In this document: in pieces, positions 1 through 7,108 of the stretch
How positions within the stretch are numbered: the stretch's first letter is position 1
Layout of the letters: each line of letters starts with the position of its first letter
Origin: Haloferacaceae archaeon
GTDB taxonomy: Archaea > Halobacteriota > Halobacteria > Halobacteriales > Haloferacaceae
DNA: 9,222 nt
Direction: 5' to 3'
Assembly: GCA_003554115.1 (NCBI GenBank)
Contig: PWFE01000042.1
Span: forward strand, 1 to 9,222
Notes under the pieces: generated by a model
Told to the model about the DNA's origin: nothing
The model's database searches: none
The model's input: the letters and a program-made list of their open reading frames with translations, nothing else
Made by a program: the position numbers and the translations under genes

Positions 1-260
1 ACATCCGTATTTGCAGCGACCAACTTAGCTCCGTGAATTCCCTCTTGGTGCATTCGGTTGACGGTGTTGCCGCCACCGCCACCACAGCCGACGACCGTGA
101 TGTCAGTTTGGAGGTCCTGTAGAACATCACGCAGTTCGTCGTCGGTCATGGTTCCCGACTGTGGTGTGCCGCCGGAGGGGCTACTCCCGGGGAAGTCCTC
201 GGATCCGGTCTCTTCGGTATCCTCGGCCTCGTCAATCGCGTCCTCAACGATAGAGTCCAT
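1..260 (-). CDS. ftsZ1: Cell division protein FtsZ, FtsZ1 type (N-terminal part, cut by window edge)
   Basis: This is a tubulin-family GTPase that polymerises at mid-cell to form the archaeal division ring. Only 86 complete codons are present and the gene continues past position 1. The start is the ATG at 260, preceded by a good TATA box. Residues 1-50 form an acidic, Gly/Ser/Pro-containing extension typical of haloarchaeal FtsZ. The Rossmann-like GTPase core then begins with [17 protein letters not shown] (about 54-70), the first nucleotide-binding loop, and continues to VAANTD (81-86), the next conserved FtsZ loop. The [13 protein letters not shown] opening fits FtsZ1 as I remember it, rather than FtsZ2, so the paralogue assignment is a judgement and the family is not in doubt. 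It lies on the same strand as dtdA, 70 bp downstream of it, but has its own promoter. Confidence 0.93.
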   Translation of the reverse strand, partial: MDSIVEDAIDEAEDTEETGSEDFPGSSPSGGTPQSGTMTDDELRDVLQDLQTDITVVGCGGGGGNTVNRMHQEGIHGAKLVAANTD

Positions 261-290
261 CAGTATAACCGCCCCTTGCAGACGGAGGGT

Positions 291-297
291 ATTTATC
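291..297 (-). promoter_or_regulatory. TATA box of ftsZ1
   Basis: On the minus strand the sequence reads AAAGATAAATACC, with GATAAAT centred about 34 bp before the ftsZ1 ATG at 260. That predicts a transcript start around 268 and a leader of only a few bases. A purine-rich stretch just upstream of the TATA box would serve as BRE. Confidence 0.6.
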
Positions 298-308
298 TTT
301 CCCCATTT

Positions 309-326
309 GTCAGACAATCGTCTGAC
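309..326. repeat. Perfect 7-bp inverted repeat between dtdA and ftsZ1
   Basis: GTCAGAC (309-315), a four-base spacer AATC, then GTCTGAC (320-326). The arms match perfectly. It begins 4 bp past the dtdA stop codon and ends 11 bp upstream of the ftsZ1 TATA box, next to the expected BRE. It could be a regulator site for ftsZ1 or a hairpin at the 3' end of the dtdA transcript. There is no T-run after it on the minus strand, which weakens the terminator reading. Confidence 0.6.
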
Positions 327-330
327 CGTA

Positions 331-1704
331 TTAGTCGCTCACGTTGGTTTCAGCGGGTGAAACCGGGAATCGGTCGACCTGTTCGGATTCGACGACATGT
401 GGCTTGATCGTTCGACCGTTGACCTCGACGGCTTGGCCCGCTGCGAGTTTCCCGAACGCCGGGCCCTCCGGAACGCCGAGTGTGGCGGCCTTCTGGGGAT
501 CGAAGCCCATCTGGTGGCCCCGAATCTCGCCGTCGACGCGTTCGATCCGGTCGTATTTCGACGCCAGCAGGTCGACGAGGGCGTCGATCATTTGCTCGAA
601 GGGCCCACCAGCGGTGACTGCCGCGTTTCCAGCAGGGAGTGTCCCGCCCTCTTCGGTCTCGAAGGCGACCGTATTGTCAGCGACTGCATTTCGGGCTGCA
701 TCCATGTCGACCGCGTGTGCGGCCGCAATGAGTTCATCCGGCAGCGAGACGGCAAACCAGTCGTCCGCCTCGGCTGGCACCTCTCCGAACCGAAGGCCAT
801 CGTCGACTGCTGACAGTGCAGTTTCGACTGCTTCGACCACCTCAAGCGACCGGTCGCCAACGGTTCGCAGCCAGGTTTCACTAACCACACGGTAGCCCAA
901 CTGTTCGATGACTGCTTCGAGCTTTGGGTTCTCACCGTCGACCACTGCGAGGGAGGCCCGACTAGCATCGAAGGCGGCGGCTACCACCTCTCGGTTTGCC
1001 TCGGGCTCTCCCATCGCCGTAAGTTGCCATTTCGAGCCGATATGACCGACGGCCCACGCGCTGTCGGTGACGATTCGCGTACATCGTGGGGTGTAGTGGC
1101 CGCCGCCGAAGCCAACCACGTGGCGCGGTTCGCCGTCGACCGTATGGTCGGCGTCGACGCCTTGCAACTGCAAGACGGCGTCGGCGACCGCAGCGGCTCC
1201 CTCGGGGTCGTCCCACTGGGTGTCGTTGCTTCCGAGTTCGACGAACAGCGAGGGCACCGCTGGTGCGGTCGGACCGTGGTGAGTACACTCGATTCCAACC
1301 TCATAGCCGGCGGGTGCGTGGCTCTCCAGTGCGTCGACAACGGCCTTCTGGGCACCTGGTGCGGCGCGGGCGAACGATCCTGGCTGGCCGCCGTACTCTG
1401 CGGGCCCGAAGTTACCCGTGAAATGGGCGGTCAACAGCGGGCCGGTCTCGCCGGCGTGTCGGGAGACAAAGACGATGAAATCCAATTCATTGGGGTTCGA
1501 AAAGGCAGCTTCGGGCGAATCGAGTTCGACGTGGATCGGTTCAAATTCTCTGAGTTCGAACCCATCGCGCTGATAAAACTGGCCGCCGCCGTCGGCGTCG
1601 GGACGCTGTGTGTCGGTGTGGGTGGTCCACTCGACTCGATCAAGGAGCTGCTGGCCGATATGCTCCGAGGCGCGGTCGGCCCGGCTGACGACGATTCCAA
1701 TCAC
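331..1704 (-). CDS. dtdA: D-aminoacyl-tRNA deacylase, archaeal GEK1/DTD2 type
   Basis: This cytoplasmic enzyme hydrolyses D-amino acids (classically D-Tyr and D-Asp) from mischarged tRNA; characterised archaeal homologues bind zinc. With a GTG start at 1704 the protein has 457 residues, close to the usual haloarchaeal length. It opens [17 protein letters not shown], which matches the family's N-terminus. Conserved blocks are HFTGN (94-98), ECTHHGPT (139-146), VELGS (155-159) and GGGHYTPR (200-207), rich in the His/Cys/Glu residues expected for metal binding. A longer frame back to an ATG at 1800 adds 32 residues without family character and would cover the aroE TATA box, so I reject that start. 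No strong TATA box is visible upstream of 1704; TGTTTTG near 1730 is the best candidate. It diverges from aroE and lies upstream of ftsZ1 on the same strand. Confidence 0.93.
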   Translation of the reverse strand: MIGIVVSRADRASEHIGQQLLDRVEWTTHTDTQRPDADGGGQFYQRDGFELREFEPIHVELDSPEAAFSNPNELDFIVFVSRHAGETGPLLTAHFTGNFGPAEYGGQPGSFARAAPGAQKAVVDALESHAPAGYEVGIECTHHGPTAPAVPSLFVELGSNDTQWDDPEGAAAVADAVLQLQGVDADHTVDGEPRHVVGFGGGHYTPRCTRIVTDSAWAVGHIGSKWQLTAMGEPEANREVVAAAFDASRASLAVVDGENPKLEAVIEQLGYRVVSETWLRTVGDRSLEVVEAVETALSAVDDGLRFGEVPAEADDWFAVSLPDELIAAAHAVDMDAARNAVADNTVAFETEEGGTLPAGNAAVTAGGPFEQMIDALVDLLASKYDRIERVDGEIRGHQMGFDPQKAATLGVPEGPAFGKLAAGQAVEVNGRTIKPHVVESEQVDRFPVSPAETNVSD

Positions 1705-1782
1705 ACCCGTTTTCGGGTGTCGACTCGCAAAACAGCACCGTTTGTCGACCGACAGATGACTGCCGGCGGCGGACGGAGAGCG

Positions 1783-1788
1783 TTTAAG
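1783..1788 (+). promoter_or_regulatory. TATA box of aroE
   Basis: TTTAAG centred about 26 bp before the aroE ATG at 1811, the spacing expected of a leaderless haloarchaeal transcript. It lies in the divergent dtdA-aroE gap and supports the short dtdA start. Confidence 0.6.
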
Positions 1789-1810
1789 CCCACCGTTCAA
1801 AACAGGGCGT

Positions 1811-2620
1811 ATGGATGTCTACGGTCTGGTCGGCAACCCTGTCGGCCACTCGGTTTCGCCGCCGATGCACGAGGCGGCGTACGCAGCACTCGGGATGGAC
1901 GCATCGTACGTCGCCTTCGAGCCGCCGGTCGACGAAATTCCCGCCGCCATCGAGGGAGCCGAAACGCTTGGCATCGCAGGGCTCAACGTCACGATCCCAT
2001 TTAAACAGGACGTGCTGGAACTCGTTGCAGCCGACCCGCTGGCCGAGCGGATTGGCGCGGTCAACACTGTCGACTTTCGGGTCGACGGCGAGCCAGTCGG
2101 CTACAACACCGACGCAATCGGGATCACACGCTCGTTCGAACATCACGGCGTCGACCTCGACGGCAAGAAGGCCGTCGTCGTCGGTGCCGGCGGTGCGGGC
2201 CGAGCGGCAGCCTTCGCGCTGTCGGATGCCGGCTGTGAAGTCCATATCGCCAACCGAACGGTCGACAAAGCAATCGATCTCGCCTCGGAAGTCTCGCATG
2301 CCTCGGGCGGCAGTCTCGAAACGCTCGACTCTCAGCTGTCGGAGGCCTCTGTGCTGCTCAATGCAACCAGCGTTGGCATGAAGTCCGACAAGACACCCGT
2401 CGACAGCGAGTTGCTCCACGACGAGTTGACAGTGCTCGATGCCGTCTACGCGCCGCTCGAAACCCGGCTGCTGCGGGAAGCCAACGCGGCCGGTGCCGAC
2501 ACCATCGATGGCGCGTGGATGCTGTTGTTCCAAGGTGTCGAGGCCTTTGAGTTGTGGACCGGACAGGAGGCGCCGGTCGACGTCATGAATCGCACACTGC
2601 GTGCGGCGCTCGCAGACTGA
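1811..2620 (+). CDS. aroE: Shikimate dehydrogenase (NADP+)
   Basis: It reduces 3-dehydroshikimate to shikimate with NADPH in the chorismate pathway. The 269 residues are a full-length AroE. The N-terminal substrate domain shows [13 protein letters not shown] (12-24, shikimate-binding Ser residues) and NVTIPFKQD (59-67), whose Lys65 is the expected catalytic lysine. [17 protein letters not shown] (85-101) ends in the catalytic-site Asp101. The NADP domain has VVGAGGAG (123-130) and NRT (148-150), the 2'-phosphate-recognition motif that indicates NADP rather than NAD. The C-terminus returns with YAPLETRLL and a GAWMLLFQG segment that packs on the active site. The start is set by the TATA box 26 bp upstream. 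No essential residue appears missing. It supplies the pathway whose end product, chorismate, feeds the pab operon downstream. Confidence 0.96.
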   Translation: MDVYGLVGNPVGHSVSPPMHEAAYAALGMDASYVAFEPPVDEIPAAIEGAETLGIAGLNVTIPFKQDVLELVAADPLAERIGAVNTVDFRVDGEPVGYNTDAIGITRSFEHHGVDLDGKKAVVVGAGGAGRAAAFALSDAGCEVHIANRTVDKAIDLASEVSHASGGSLETLDSQLSEASVLLNATSVGMKSDKTPVDSELLHDELTVLDAVYAPLETRLLREANAAGADTIDGAWMLLFQGVEAFELWTGQEAPVDVMNRTLRAALAD

Positions 2621-2652
2621 TCGCCACGTCGGCCTCTGAGAATCTCCTCGAA

Positions 2653-2662
2653 TATTTAAATA
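2653..2662 (+). promoter_or_regulatory. TATA box of the acidic HhH protein gene
   Basis: TATTTAAATA is a self-complementary 10-bp match to the haloarchaeal TATA consensus, centred 28 bp before the ATG at 2686. It is the strongest-looking promoter in the window. It also shows that this gene has its own leaderless start and that the upstream in-frame codons from 2554 inside aroE are not used. Confidence 0.75.
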
Positions 2663-2685
2663 CAGCCACCATCTACCTACACCCA

Positions 2686-3303
2686 ATGGCCCTACTGGAC
2701 AAATTGAAGTCGATTCTCGGCATCGGTGGGAGTCGTGACAGCGACGAACGGACGAACACCTCCGTGACAGTCGAACGCGAGTCGACCGACCACGAGATGG
2801 TCGACAATGACCAGCCGGACTCCGAGGAGGCCGCTGCAGCCGGCACGGATGCTACTGCCTCAAGCGGTTCGATGACCGAGACCGACAAGCCCGAAACCGA
2901 GGTGGCAACCGAGCCCGCCGAGGCCGTCGGCCCGCCCACGGAGTCGGTCGACGACGAACCGGTCGACCGCGATGTCGGAGACGTAATCGACGAGGCCGAA
3001 GACGCCGAGGCGGCCGAAAGCGACAGTGTTGAATCTGACGACGACACTGACGATACGGACGATACCGGCAATACCGACGACACTGACGACACCGACAAAT
3101 CGGCCGTTTCCGAGCCATCGAACGCTGGAGCTGATCTCACCGCGATCAAAGGCATCGGGCCAGCCTACTCTACGCGACTCGAAGCCGCAGGAATCGGCTC
3201 GGTCGACGAACTCGCCGCGGCTGACGCCGAGACGCTGGCAGCGGAGGTCGACGTCTCGCCGAAAATCGTCGCTGATTGGATCGACCGCGCTGCATCCCAG
3301 TAG
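2686..3303 (+). CDS. Acidic protein with C-terminal helix-hairpin-helix domain, role unknown
   Basis: A 205-residue protein in three parts. Residues 1-15 ([15 protein letters not shown]) could form a short amphipathic helix. Residues about 16-148 are a low-complexity linker very rich in Asp, Glu, Thr, Ser and Ala, including a tandem DDT run at 118-138 encoded by repeated GAC-GAY-ACN units. Residues 150-203 form a helix-hairpin-helix unit: [17 protein letters not shown] followed by the helix-rich [18 protein letters not shown] stretch. The [10 protein letters not shown] hairpin resembles the HhH_5 or DUF4332-like class that binds DNA non-specifically or mediates protein contacts. I do not recognise a named gene. 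The ATG at 2686 is chosen because of the TATA box 28 bp upstream. Similar HhH proteins are common in haloarchaea. There is no enzymatic motif, and the DNA-binding and membrane-contact ideas are inference. Confidence 0.85.
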   Translation: MALLDKLKSILGIGGSRDSDERTNTSVTVERESTDHEMVDNDQPDSEEAAAAGTDATASSGSMTETDKPETEVATEPAEAVGPPTESVDDEPVDRDVGDVIDEAEDAEAAESDSVESDDDTDDTDDTGNTDDTDDTDKSAVSEPSNAGADLTAIKGIGPAYSTRLEAAGIGSVDELAAADAETLAAEVDVSPKIVADWIDRAASQ

Positions 3304-3324
3304 ACCCTCCCGCGGAACGCGAAA

Positions 3325-3331
3325 CTGTTAC
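3325..3331 (+). promoter_or_regulatory. Possible weak TATA box of the pab operon
   Basis: GCGAAACTGTTACACG lies about 22-37 bp before the pabB ATG. GAAAC would be the BRE and CTGTTAC the TATA element, with spacing right for a leaderless start. The match to TTTAWA is poor, so the operon could instead be read through from the HhH gene 53 bp upstream. Confidence 0.35.
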
Positions 3332-3356
3332 ACGCCGGGAGCGATTTTCTCTCCGT

Positions 3357-4916
3357 ATGTCACCGCCGACCGTTGTCACCGACCGGGCTGCTTTTCGGTC
3401 GGTGGCAACTGACGCGCCACCGGGCGGGCGCGTTCCCATTGAGCTCACAACCGAAATCAGCGATCCGTTCGATGCCTATCGACGCGCCCGCGAGGGCCCT
3501 GGCGGCGTCTTTCTGGAAACCACCGGGGGCCAGTCCGGCTGGGGATATTTCGCTGTCGAGCCAGTAGAGCGTCTGACGGTCGCTGCCGATGCAGTTGTCG
3601 CAACCGATGCCGCCGAGACTGGAGTCGGCGACTACCGGCGCAAAACACCTTCGCTGGCCGCCCTAGAGGGCTTGCTGGCGGGCGAAACGCTCGTCCGTGG
3701 CGACTGTTCGGTTCCCTACCCCTGTGGCGCGTTCGGCTGGCTGTCGTACGACATCGCCCGCGAACTCGAATCGCTTTCGGGCAACGCAGTCGACGACCGT
3801 CGGCTCCCTCGCCTCCAAGTTGGTGTATTCGACTGCGTGGCCGCTTGGTCCGAGCCACGCGATGATCCGCTCACGCTTCATGTCACCTGCTGTCCGAAAA
3901 TCCCCGTCGACGCCGACGTGGCGGAACTCGACCGGATTTATCAGCGGGCAGTCGACCGTGCAACCGCGCTTGCGAGCGCCGCTACGGAAGGCGACCCCTC
4001 GGTCGGCGAGCCGCCAGTCGCTGCCACCGAAGCCGAGTTCGAAAGCGAGTGTGGCCGAGCCGCCTTCGCCGAGCGGGTCCGACAGATCAAACAGTACATC
4101 CGTGATGGCGACACCTTTCAGACGAATCTCTCCCAGCGGCTTTCGGCTCCTGCCGCTGTCCATCCTGTCGCGGCCTACGACGCCCTACGACGAGTCAACC
4201 CCGCACCGTACTCCGGGCTCATCGAGTTTTCGGGCCGCGGCGGCAGTCGGTGGAACGGAATCGATCTCGTCAGTGCCAGCCCGGAGCTTCTCTTAGACAG
4301 GAACGACGACAAACTGCTCACCGAACCTATCGCCGGCACTCGCCCACGGGGTCGAACACCCGAGGCAGACAACGCCTTCGAGACCGACCTCCGAAGCGAT
4401 GACAAAGAGCGAGCCGAACACGCGATGTTGGTCGACCTCGAACGCAACGACCTCGGGAAGGTCAGCGAGTTCGGCACGGTCGAGGTCAGCGAGTACCGCC
4501 GGGTCGATCGCTACTCCGAGGTGATGCATCTGGTCTCGCTGGTCGAGGGTCGACTCCGTGAGGACCGAACCCTTGCCGATGCGATCGCCGCCACCTTCCC
4601 CGGCGGAACGATCACGGGCGCGCCGAAACCCCGGACGATGGAGATTATCGACGAGCTTGAACCGACACAGCGTGGCCCCTACACCGGGAGCATGGCGATC
4701 TTCGGCTTCGACGGCCGGGCGACCCTCAATATAATTATTCGGACCCTAACGCGCCACGCCGACCGCTATTCTCTCCGTGTCGGCGCAGGGATCGTCCACG
4801 ACTCGGAGCCCGCTGCCGAGTACGACGAGACGATGGACAAAGGTCGCGCGCTCATCACCGCGATAGACGAGGCACTCACGACTGGCCGGATGACCATCGA
4901 GGAGGCCGCCGAATGA
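3357..4916 (+). CDS. pabB: Aminodeoxychorismate synthase component I (PabB; TrpE-like chorismate-binding enzyme)
   Basis: It is the large subunit that aminates chorismate with ammonia from the PabA subunit. The protein has 519 residues. The chorismate-binding fold shows [19 protein letters not shown] (121-139), SASPELLL (306-313), DLERNDLG (360-367), HLVSLVEG (391-398), [17 protein letters not shown] (417-433) and [10 protein letters not shown] (490-499). The PabB-like features are FLETTGGQ where TrpE has the Trp-sensing LLES box, NPAPYSG (281-287) where TrpE has NPSPYM, and the pabC partner downstream. Against this, PIAGTRPRG (324-332) has Ala326 where characterised PabB enzymes have the Lys nucleophile, a TrpE-like state. 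The anthranilate synthase trpE is therefore the main alternative. The ATG at 3357 is preferred; the frame extends to 3276 but would overlap the HhH gene. The 3' end contains the pabA ribosome-binding site. Confidence 0.85.
   Translation: MSPPTVVTDRAAFRSVATDAPPGGRVPIELTTEISDPFDAYRRAREGPGGVFLETTGGQSGWGYFAVEPVERLTVAADAVVATDAAETGVGDYRRKTPSLAALEGLLAGETLVRGDCSVPYPCGAFGWLSYDIARELESLSGNAVDDRRLPRLQVGVFDCVAAWSEPRDDPLTLHVTCCPKIPVDADVAELDRIYQRAVDRATALASAATEGDPSVGEPPVAATEAEFESECGRAAFAERVRQIKQYIRDGDTFQTNLSQRLSAPAAVHPVAAYDALRRVNPAPYSGLIEFSGRGGSRWNGIDLVSASPELLLDRNDDKLLTEPIAGTRPRGRTPEADNAFETDLRSDDKERAEHAMLVDLERNDLGKVSEFGTVEVSEYRRVDRYSEVMHLVSLVEGRLREDRTLADAIAATFPGGTITGAPKPRTMEIIDELEPTQRGPYTGSMAIFGFDGRATLNIIIRTLTRHADRYSLRVGAGIVHDSEPAAEYDETMDKGRALITAIDEALTTGRMTIEEAAE
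4899..4905 (+). promoter_or_regulatory. Shine-Dalgarno site for pabA inside pabB
   Basis: GAGGAGG ends 7 bp before the pabA ATG at 4913 and lies inside the last codons of pabB. Leaderless first genes here lack such a site, so it marks pabA as an internal operon gene and fixes its start, giving the ATGA stop-start overlap. Confidence 0.7.
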
Positions 4917-5539
4917 CGGCGACCCATCAACAGAACACCGGTATCACAACCGGCAACGTCGACGGCGGGCCACGAATCTTGGTTGTTGATAACTACGATT
5001 CGTTTGTTTACAATCTGGTCCAGTACGTCGGTGAGTTTGCCGGCGAGGTGGCTGTCCGGCGCAACGACCGAATCGACCTCAAAGAGATCCGTGAACTCGA
5101 CCCTGACGGAATCGTGCTCTCGCCAGGACCTGGCACTCCGCAGTCGGCGGGGATCTCGATGGACGTTTTCGAGCTTTCGTGTCCGATTTTCGGCGTCTGT
5201 CTCGGCCACCAGGCGATGTGTGCCGCCCTTGGCGCGCCGGTTGGTCACGCCCCCGATGTGGTCCACGGCAAACCCTCTGCAATCAGCCACGATGGCGATG
5301 GGTTGTTCGAGGGGCTGCCGGAGGGGCTTCGGGTCGGCAGGTACCATTCGCTCTGTGTCGACCGCGTTGATCTACCCGACGAGTTGGTCGAGACTGCCCG
5401 GACGACCGACGAACGCGAGGTTGTGATGGGCGTGCGACACCGCGAAAAGCCACAGTTCGGCGTCCAGTTCCATCCCGAAAGCATTCTTACCGACGACGGC
5501 AAACGAATGGTCGAAAACTTCGTCCAGCGGTGTGAGTAG
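4913..5539 (+). CDS. pabA: Glutamine amidotransferase subunit (PabA/TrpG), aminodeoxychorismate synthase component II
   Basis: It hydrolyses glutamine and passes ammonia to PabB. The 208-residue protein is a class I amidotransferase: [17 protein letters not shown] (22-38), LSPGPGTP (69-76, oxyanion region), GVCLGHQ (94-100) with nucleophile Cys96, RYHSLCV (143-149), and QFHPES (185-190) giving the triad residues His187 and Glu189. All catalytic residues are intact. The [19 protein letters not shown] segment (118-136) is the normal subunit-interface region. An N-terminal extension of about 20 residues precedes the usual start, but the Shine-Dalgarno and the 4-bp ATGA overlap with pabB support the ATG at 4913. 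PabA and TrpG cannot be separated by sequence alone, and some organisms share one subunit. The assignment follows the operon with pabB and pabC. Confidence 0.9.
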   Translation: MTATHQQNTGITTGNVDGGPRILVVDNYDSFVYNLVQYVGEFAGEVAVRRNDRIDLKEIRELDPDGIVLSPGPGTPQSAGISMDVFELSCPIFGVCLGHQAMCAALGAPVGHAPDVVHGKPSAISHDGDGLFEGLPEGLRVGRYHSLCVDRVDLPDELVETARTTDEREVVMGVRHREKPQFGVQFHPESILTDDGKRMVENFVQRCE

Positions 5540-5542
5540 GCG

Positions 5543-6430
5543 ATGACTACTGAGCTGTTCTATCACGTCGACGGCGAACTCGTCGCGGCCTCTGAGGCCA
5601 CCGTCAGCGTCGAAGATCGCGGGTTTCTGTACGGTGATGCAGCCTTCGAGACGATGCGGGCCTACGGGGGCGAGCCCTTCGAGTGGGCGGCTCATATGGA
5701 TCGACTCGCTGAGACCTGTGACGTGCTTGGGCTGGATCACGGCCTGGATGCTGCGGATCTTCGACAGCGCGTTGAGACAACCCTCGAAGCCAACACGTTA
5801 GCCAATGCCTACGTCCGGCTGTCGATTACTCGCGGCGTCCAGCCGGGAAAACTCACACCCCAGGAACATGTCGAGCCCACGGTTGTCGTCATCGTCAAAC
5901 CACTGCCGCGCGGCGGCCGCAAGGGCACATCTGTCTGGGATGGGCCAGCCACCCTCCAGACAGTCAAAACCAAGCGCGTTCCCGATCAGTCGATTCCATC
6001 GCGTGCGAAAACTCATAACTACCTCAACGGGATTCTGGCCCGCCTCGAACTCCGGGTGACTGACGCAGACGAGGCACTGATGGTCGACCTCTCGGGGCAC
6101 GTCACCGAGGGTGCGACCAGTAATGTGTTTTTTATCCAGGACAACGCGCTGCGAACACCCAGCCTCGATGGGCCAGTGTTACCGGGAATCACGCGTCGCG
6201 TTGTGCTCGAACTCGCCGCCGAAGAAGGAATTCCAATCAAAGAGGGCCACTACACACCGAGCGACGTCCGACAGGCCGACGAAGTGTTTCTGACCAACTC
6301 GACGTGGGAGCTTCGGCCTGTCGAACGGGTCGACGGGATCTCGGTTGGCGAAGACTCAGGGGCTGGACCGGTGACAACGCTACTCTCTCGGCTGTTTGCC
6401 GAGCGTGTCGAATCGAGCCACTACGACTGA
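5543..6430 (+). CDS. pabC: Aminodeoxychorismate lyase / class IV PLP aminotransferase (PabC)
   Basis: It is a class IV pyridoxal-phosphate enzyme of 295 residues. In this operon the likely reaction is removal of pyruvate from 4-amino-4-deoxychorismate to give p-aminobenzoate. It shows DRGFLYGDAAFETMRAY (25-41), the class IV opening; Lys156 in RAKTHNYLNG as the probable Schiff-base lysine; EGATSNVF (189-196) with Glu189 contacting the cofactor; LPGITRRVVLEL (213-224) for the PLP phosphate; and FLTNSTWELRPV (249-260). Class IV also includes branched-chain and D-amino-acid aminotransferases, which share these motifs, so function rests mainly on context: it follows pabA by 3 bp. No internal promoter is visible. 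Before the ATG there is only a weak purine stretch (GAGTAGG), which suggests translational coupling to pabA. Confidence 0.87.
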   Translation: MTTELFYHVDGELVAASEATVSVEDRGFLYGDAAFETMRAYGGEPFEWAAHMDRLAETCDVLGLDHGLDAADLRQRVETTLEANTLANAYVRLSITRGVQPGKLTPQEHVEPTVVVIVKPLPRGGRKGTSVWDGPATLQTVKTKRVPDQSIPSRAKTHNYLNGILARLELRVTDADEALMVDLSGHVTEGATSNVFFIQDNALRTPSLDGPVLPGITRRVVLELAAEEGIPIKEGHYTPSDVRQADEVFLTNSTWELRPVERVDGISVGEDSGAGPVTTLLSRLFAERVESSHYD

Positions 6431-6439
6431 ACGTACAGG

Positions 6440-6446
6440 CTTAACT
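6440..6446 (+). promoter_or_regulatory. TATA box of the Rieske gene
   Basis: CTTAACT is centred about 27 bp before the ATG at 6470, consistent with a leaderless transcript independent of the pab operon. It also argues for this ATG over an in-frame TTG at 6455. Confidence 0.5.
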
Positions 6447-6469
6447 CAGCGGCGTTGCTACGTTGGGTA

Positions 6470-6889
6470 ATGAGTTCGGCGAGCCGGATTGTCTCACTCC
6501 AGGAGGTACCCGAGGAGACGACCTTTCTGTACCGTCTGCGGCCACAGGATGACGACGAACCACGGGAAGCGATTTTGCTTCGTGACGACGAGGGAGTCGT
6601 CTCGTGGCTCAACTACTGTCAGCATTTTACCCACATCAAACTCGACAAGGGCTCGGGCGCAGAACTTCGCAACGGCGAAGTAATCTGTACCAACCACGGC
6701 GCGTACTTCGAAGTCGACAGCGGCCGATGTACGTACGGCCCGTGTGAGGGTGCGTACTTGAACGAAGTGGAGGTGGCCGTCGAAGATGGTGAGGTCCTGC
6801 TGGTCGACGATAACTACGAGTTCGTCGGCACTGGCGAGATTGAAACCGATGCAGCTGATCTGGGATCGAAATCGAACTACGAGTTTTAA
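6470..6889 (+). CDS. Small Rieske [2Fe-2S] ferredoxin-like protein
   Basis: It has 139 residues, no signal peptide and no membrane segment, so it is probably a cytoplasmic electron carrier. The Rieske cluster ligands are complete: C50-Q-H52 and C73-T-N-H76, followed by the GAYFEVDSG strand-turn of the family. The gap between His52 and Cys73 is 20 residues, within the range of soluble Rieske ferredoxins. Two extra cysteines, Cys87 and Cys92 (GRCTYGPCEG), sit in the loop after the second ligand pair and could form a disulfide or simply be a family variant. The C-terminus is acidic and ends in NYEF. The partner enzyme is unknown. The gene follows pabC on the same strand after 39 bp but has its own TATA box, so a link to pABA synthesis is not implied. 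Confidence 0.9.
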   Translation: MSSASRIVSLQEVPEETTFLYRLRPQDDDEPREAILLRDDEGVVSWLNYCQHFTHIKLDKGSGAELRNGEVICTNHGAYFEVDSGRCTYGPCEGAYLNEVEVAVEDGEVLLVDDNYEFVGTGEIETDAADLGSKSNYEF

Positions 6890-6997
6890 CTCAACGTGGG
6901 TATCTCGGCAGAATCACGACGGTCGAAGCTTCTCGTCACCGTTCTAAACAAAACGACTTCCTCAGAAATTGGACCTGGTAGAAGTGGTGTAAAATTA
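6890..6997. other. Gap between the Rieske gene and tRNA-iMet
   Basis: No gene is seen. ACGGT (6919-6923) and ACCGT (6938-6942) enclose the palindrome GAAGCTTC and could form a weak hairpin after the Rieske gene, but no T-run follows it. Confidence 0.4.
6991..6994 (-). terminator. T-run terminator of tRNA-iMet
   Basis: On the minus strand TTTT begins 3 nt after the last tRNA base (TAATTTTAC). A short T-run like this is the usual archaeal stop for stable RNA genes. Confidence 0.5.
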
Positions 6998-7072
6998 TAG
7001 CGGGAAGTAGATTTGAACTACCGATCTCCGGGTTATGAGCCCGGCGGAATCTCCTGGCTATCCCATCCCGCT
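6998..7072 (-). tRNA. Initiator tRNA-Met (CAT)
   Basis: A 75-nt cloverleaf on the minus strand without encoded CCA. The acceptor stem is AGCGGGA/TCCCGCT with discriminator A. The anticodon stem CCGGG/CCCGG contains the three consecutive G:C pairs diagnostic of initiator tRNA. The loop is CTCATAA, with the anticodon CAT read from 7035-7037. The T arm is GGTAG-TTCAAAT-CTACT, with the closing pair a G:T wobble. The A1:U72-type acceptor end and the whole sequence closely resemble the haloarchaeal initiator tRNA as I remember it. There is no intron. A single tRNA-iMet gene is the norm in these genomes. Confidence 0.96.
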
Positions 7073-7095
7073 ATCATAACGAACACCACAGTTAC

Positions 7096-7104
7096 GGTTA
7101 AGGG
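7096..7104 (-). promoter_or_regulatory. Possible TATA box of tRNA-iMet
   Basis: CCCTTAACC on the minus strand is centred about 28 bp upstream of the tRNA 5' end at 7072. Position is right, but sequence is only a partial match to the consensus. Confidence 0.35.
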
Positions 7105-7108
7105 TTAT

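Noticed and set aside
1024..2004. 326-residue plus-strand frame across dtdA and aroE
   Set aside because: It is antisense to dtdA and out of frame with aroE, has no recognisable domain, and long antisense frames are expected in GC-rich haloarchaeal DNA.
1784..2686. 300-residue minus-strand frame opposite aroE
   Set aside because: Shadow of aroE, with no promoter and no family resemblance.
3033..3099. Tandem repeat as a CRISPR-like array
   Set aside because: Units are 9 bp, contiguous and in frame with an acidic protein; there are no spacers.
3276..3356. Longer pabB start at 3276
   Set aside because: It would overlap the end of the HhH gene, and the added residues are basic and unlike the family.
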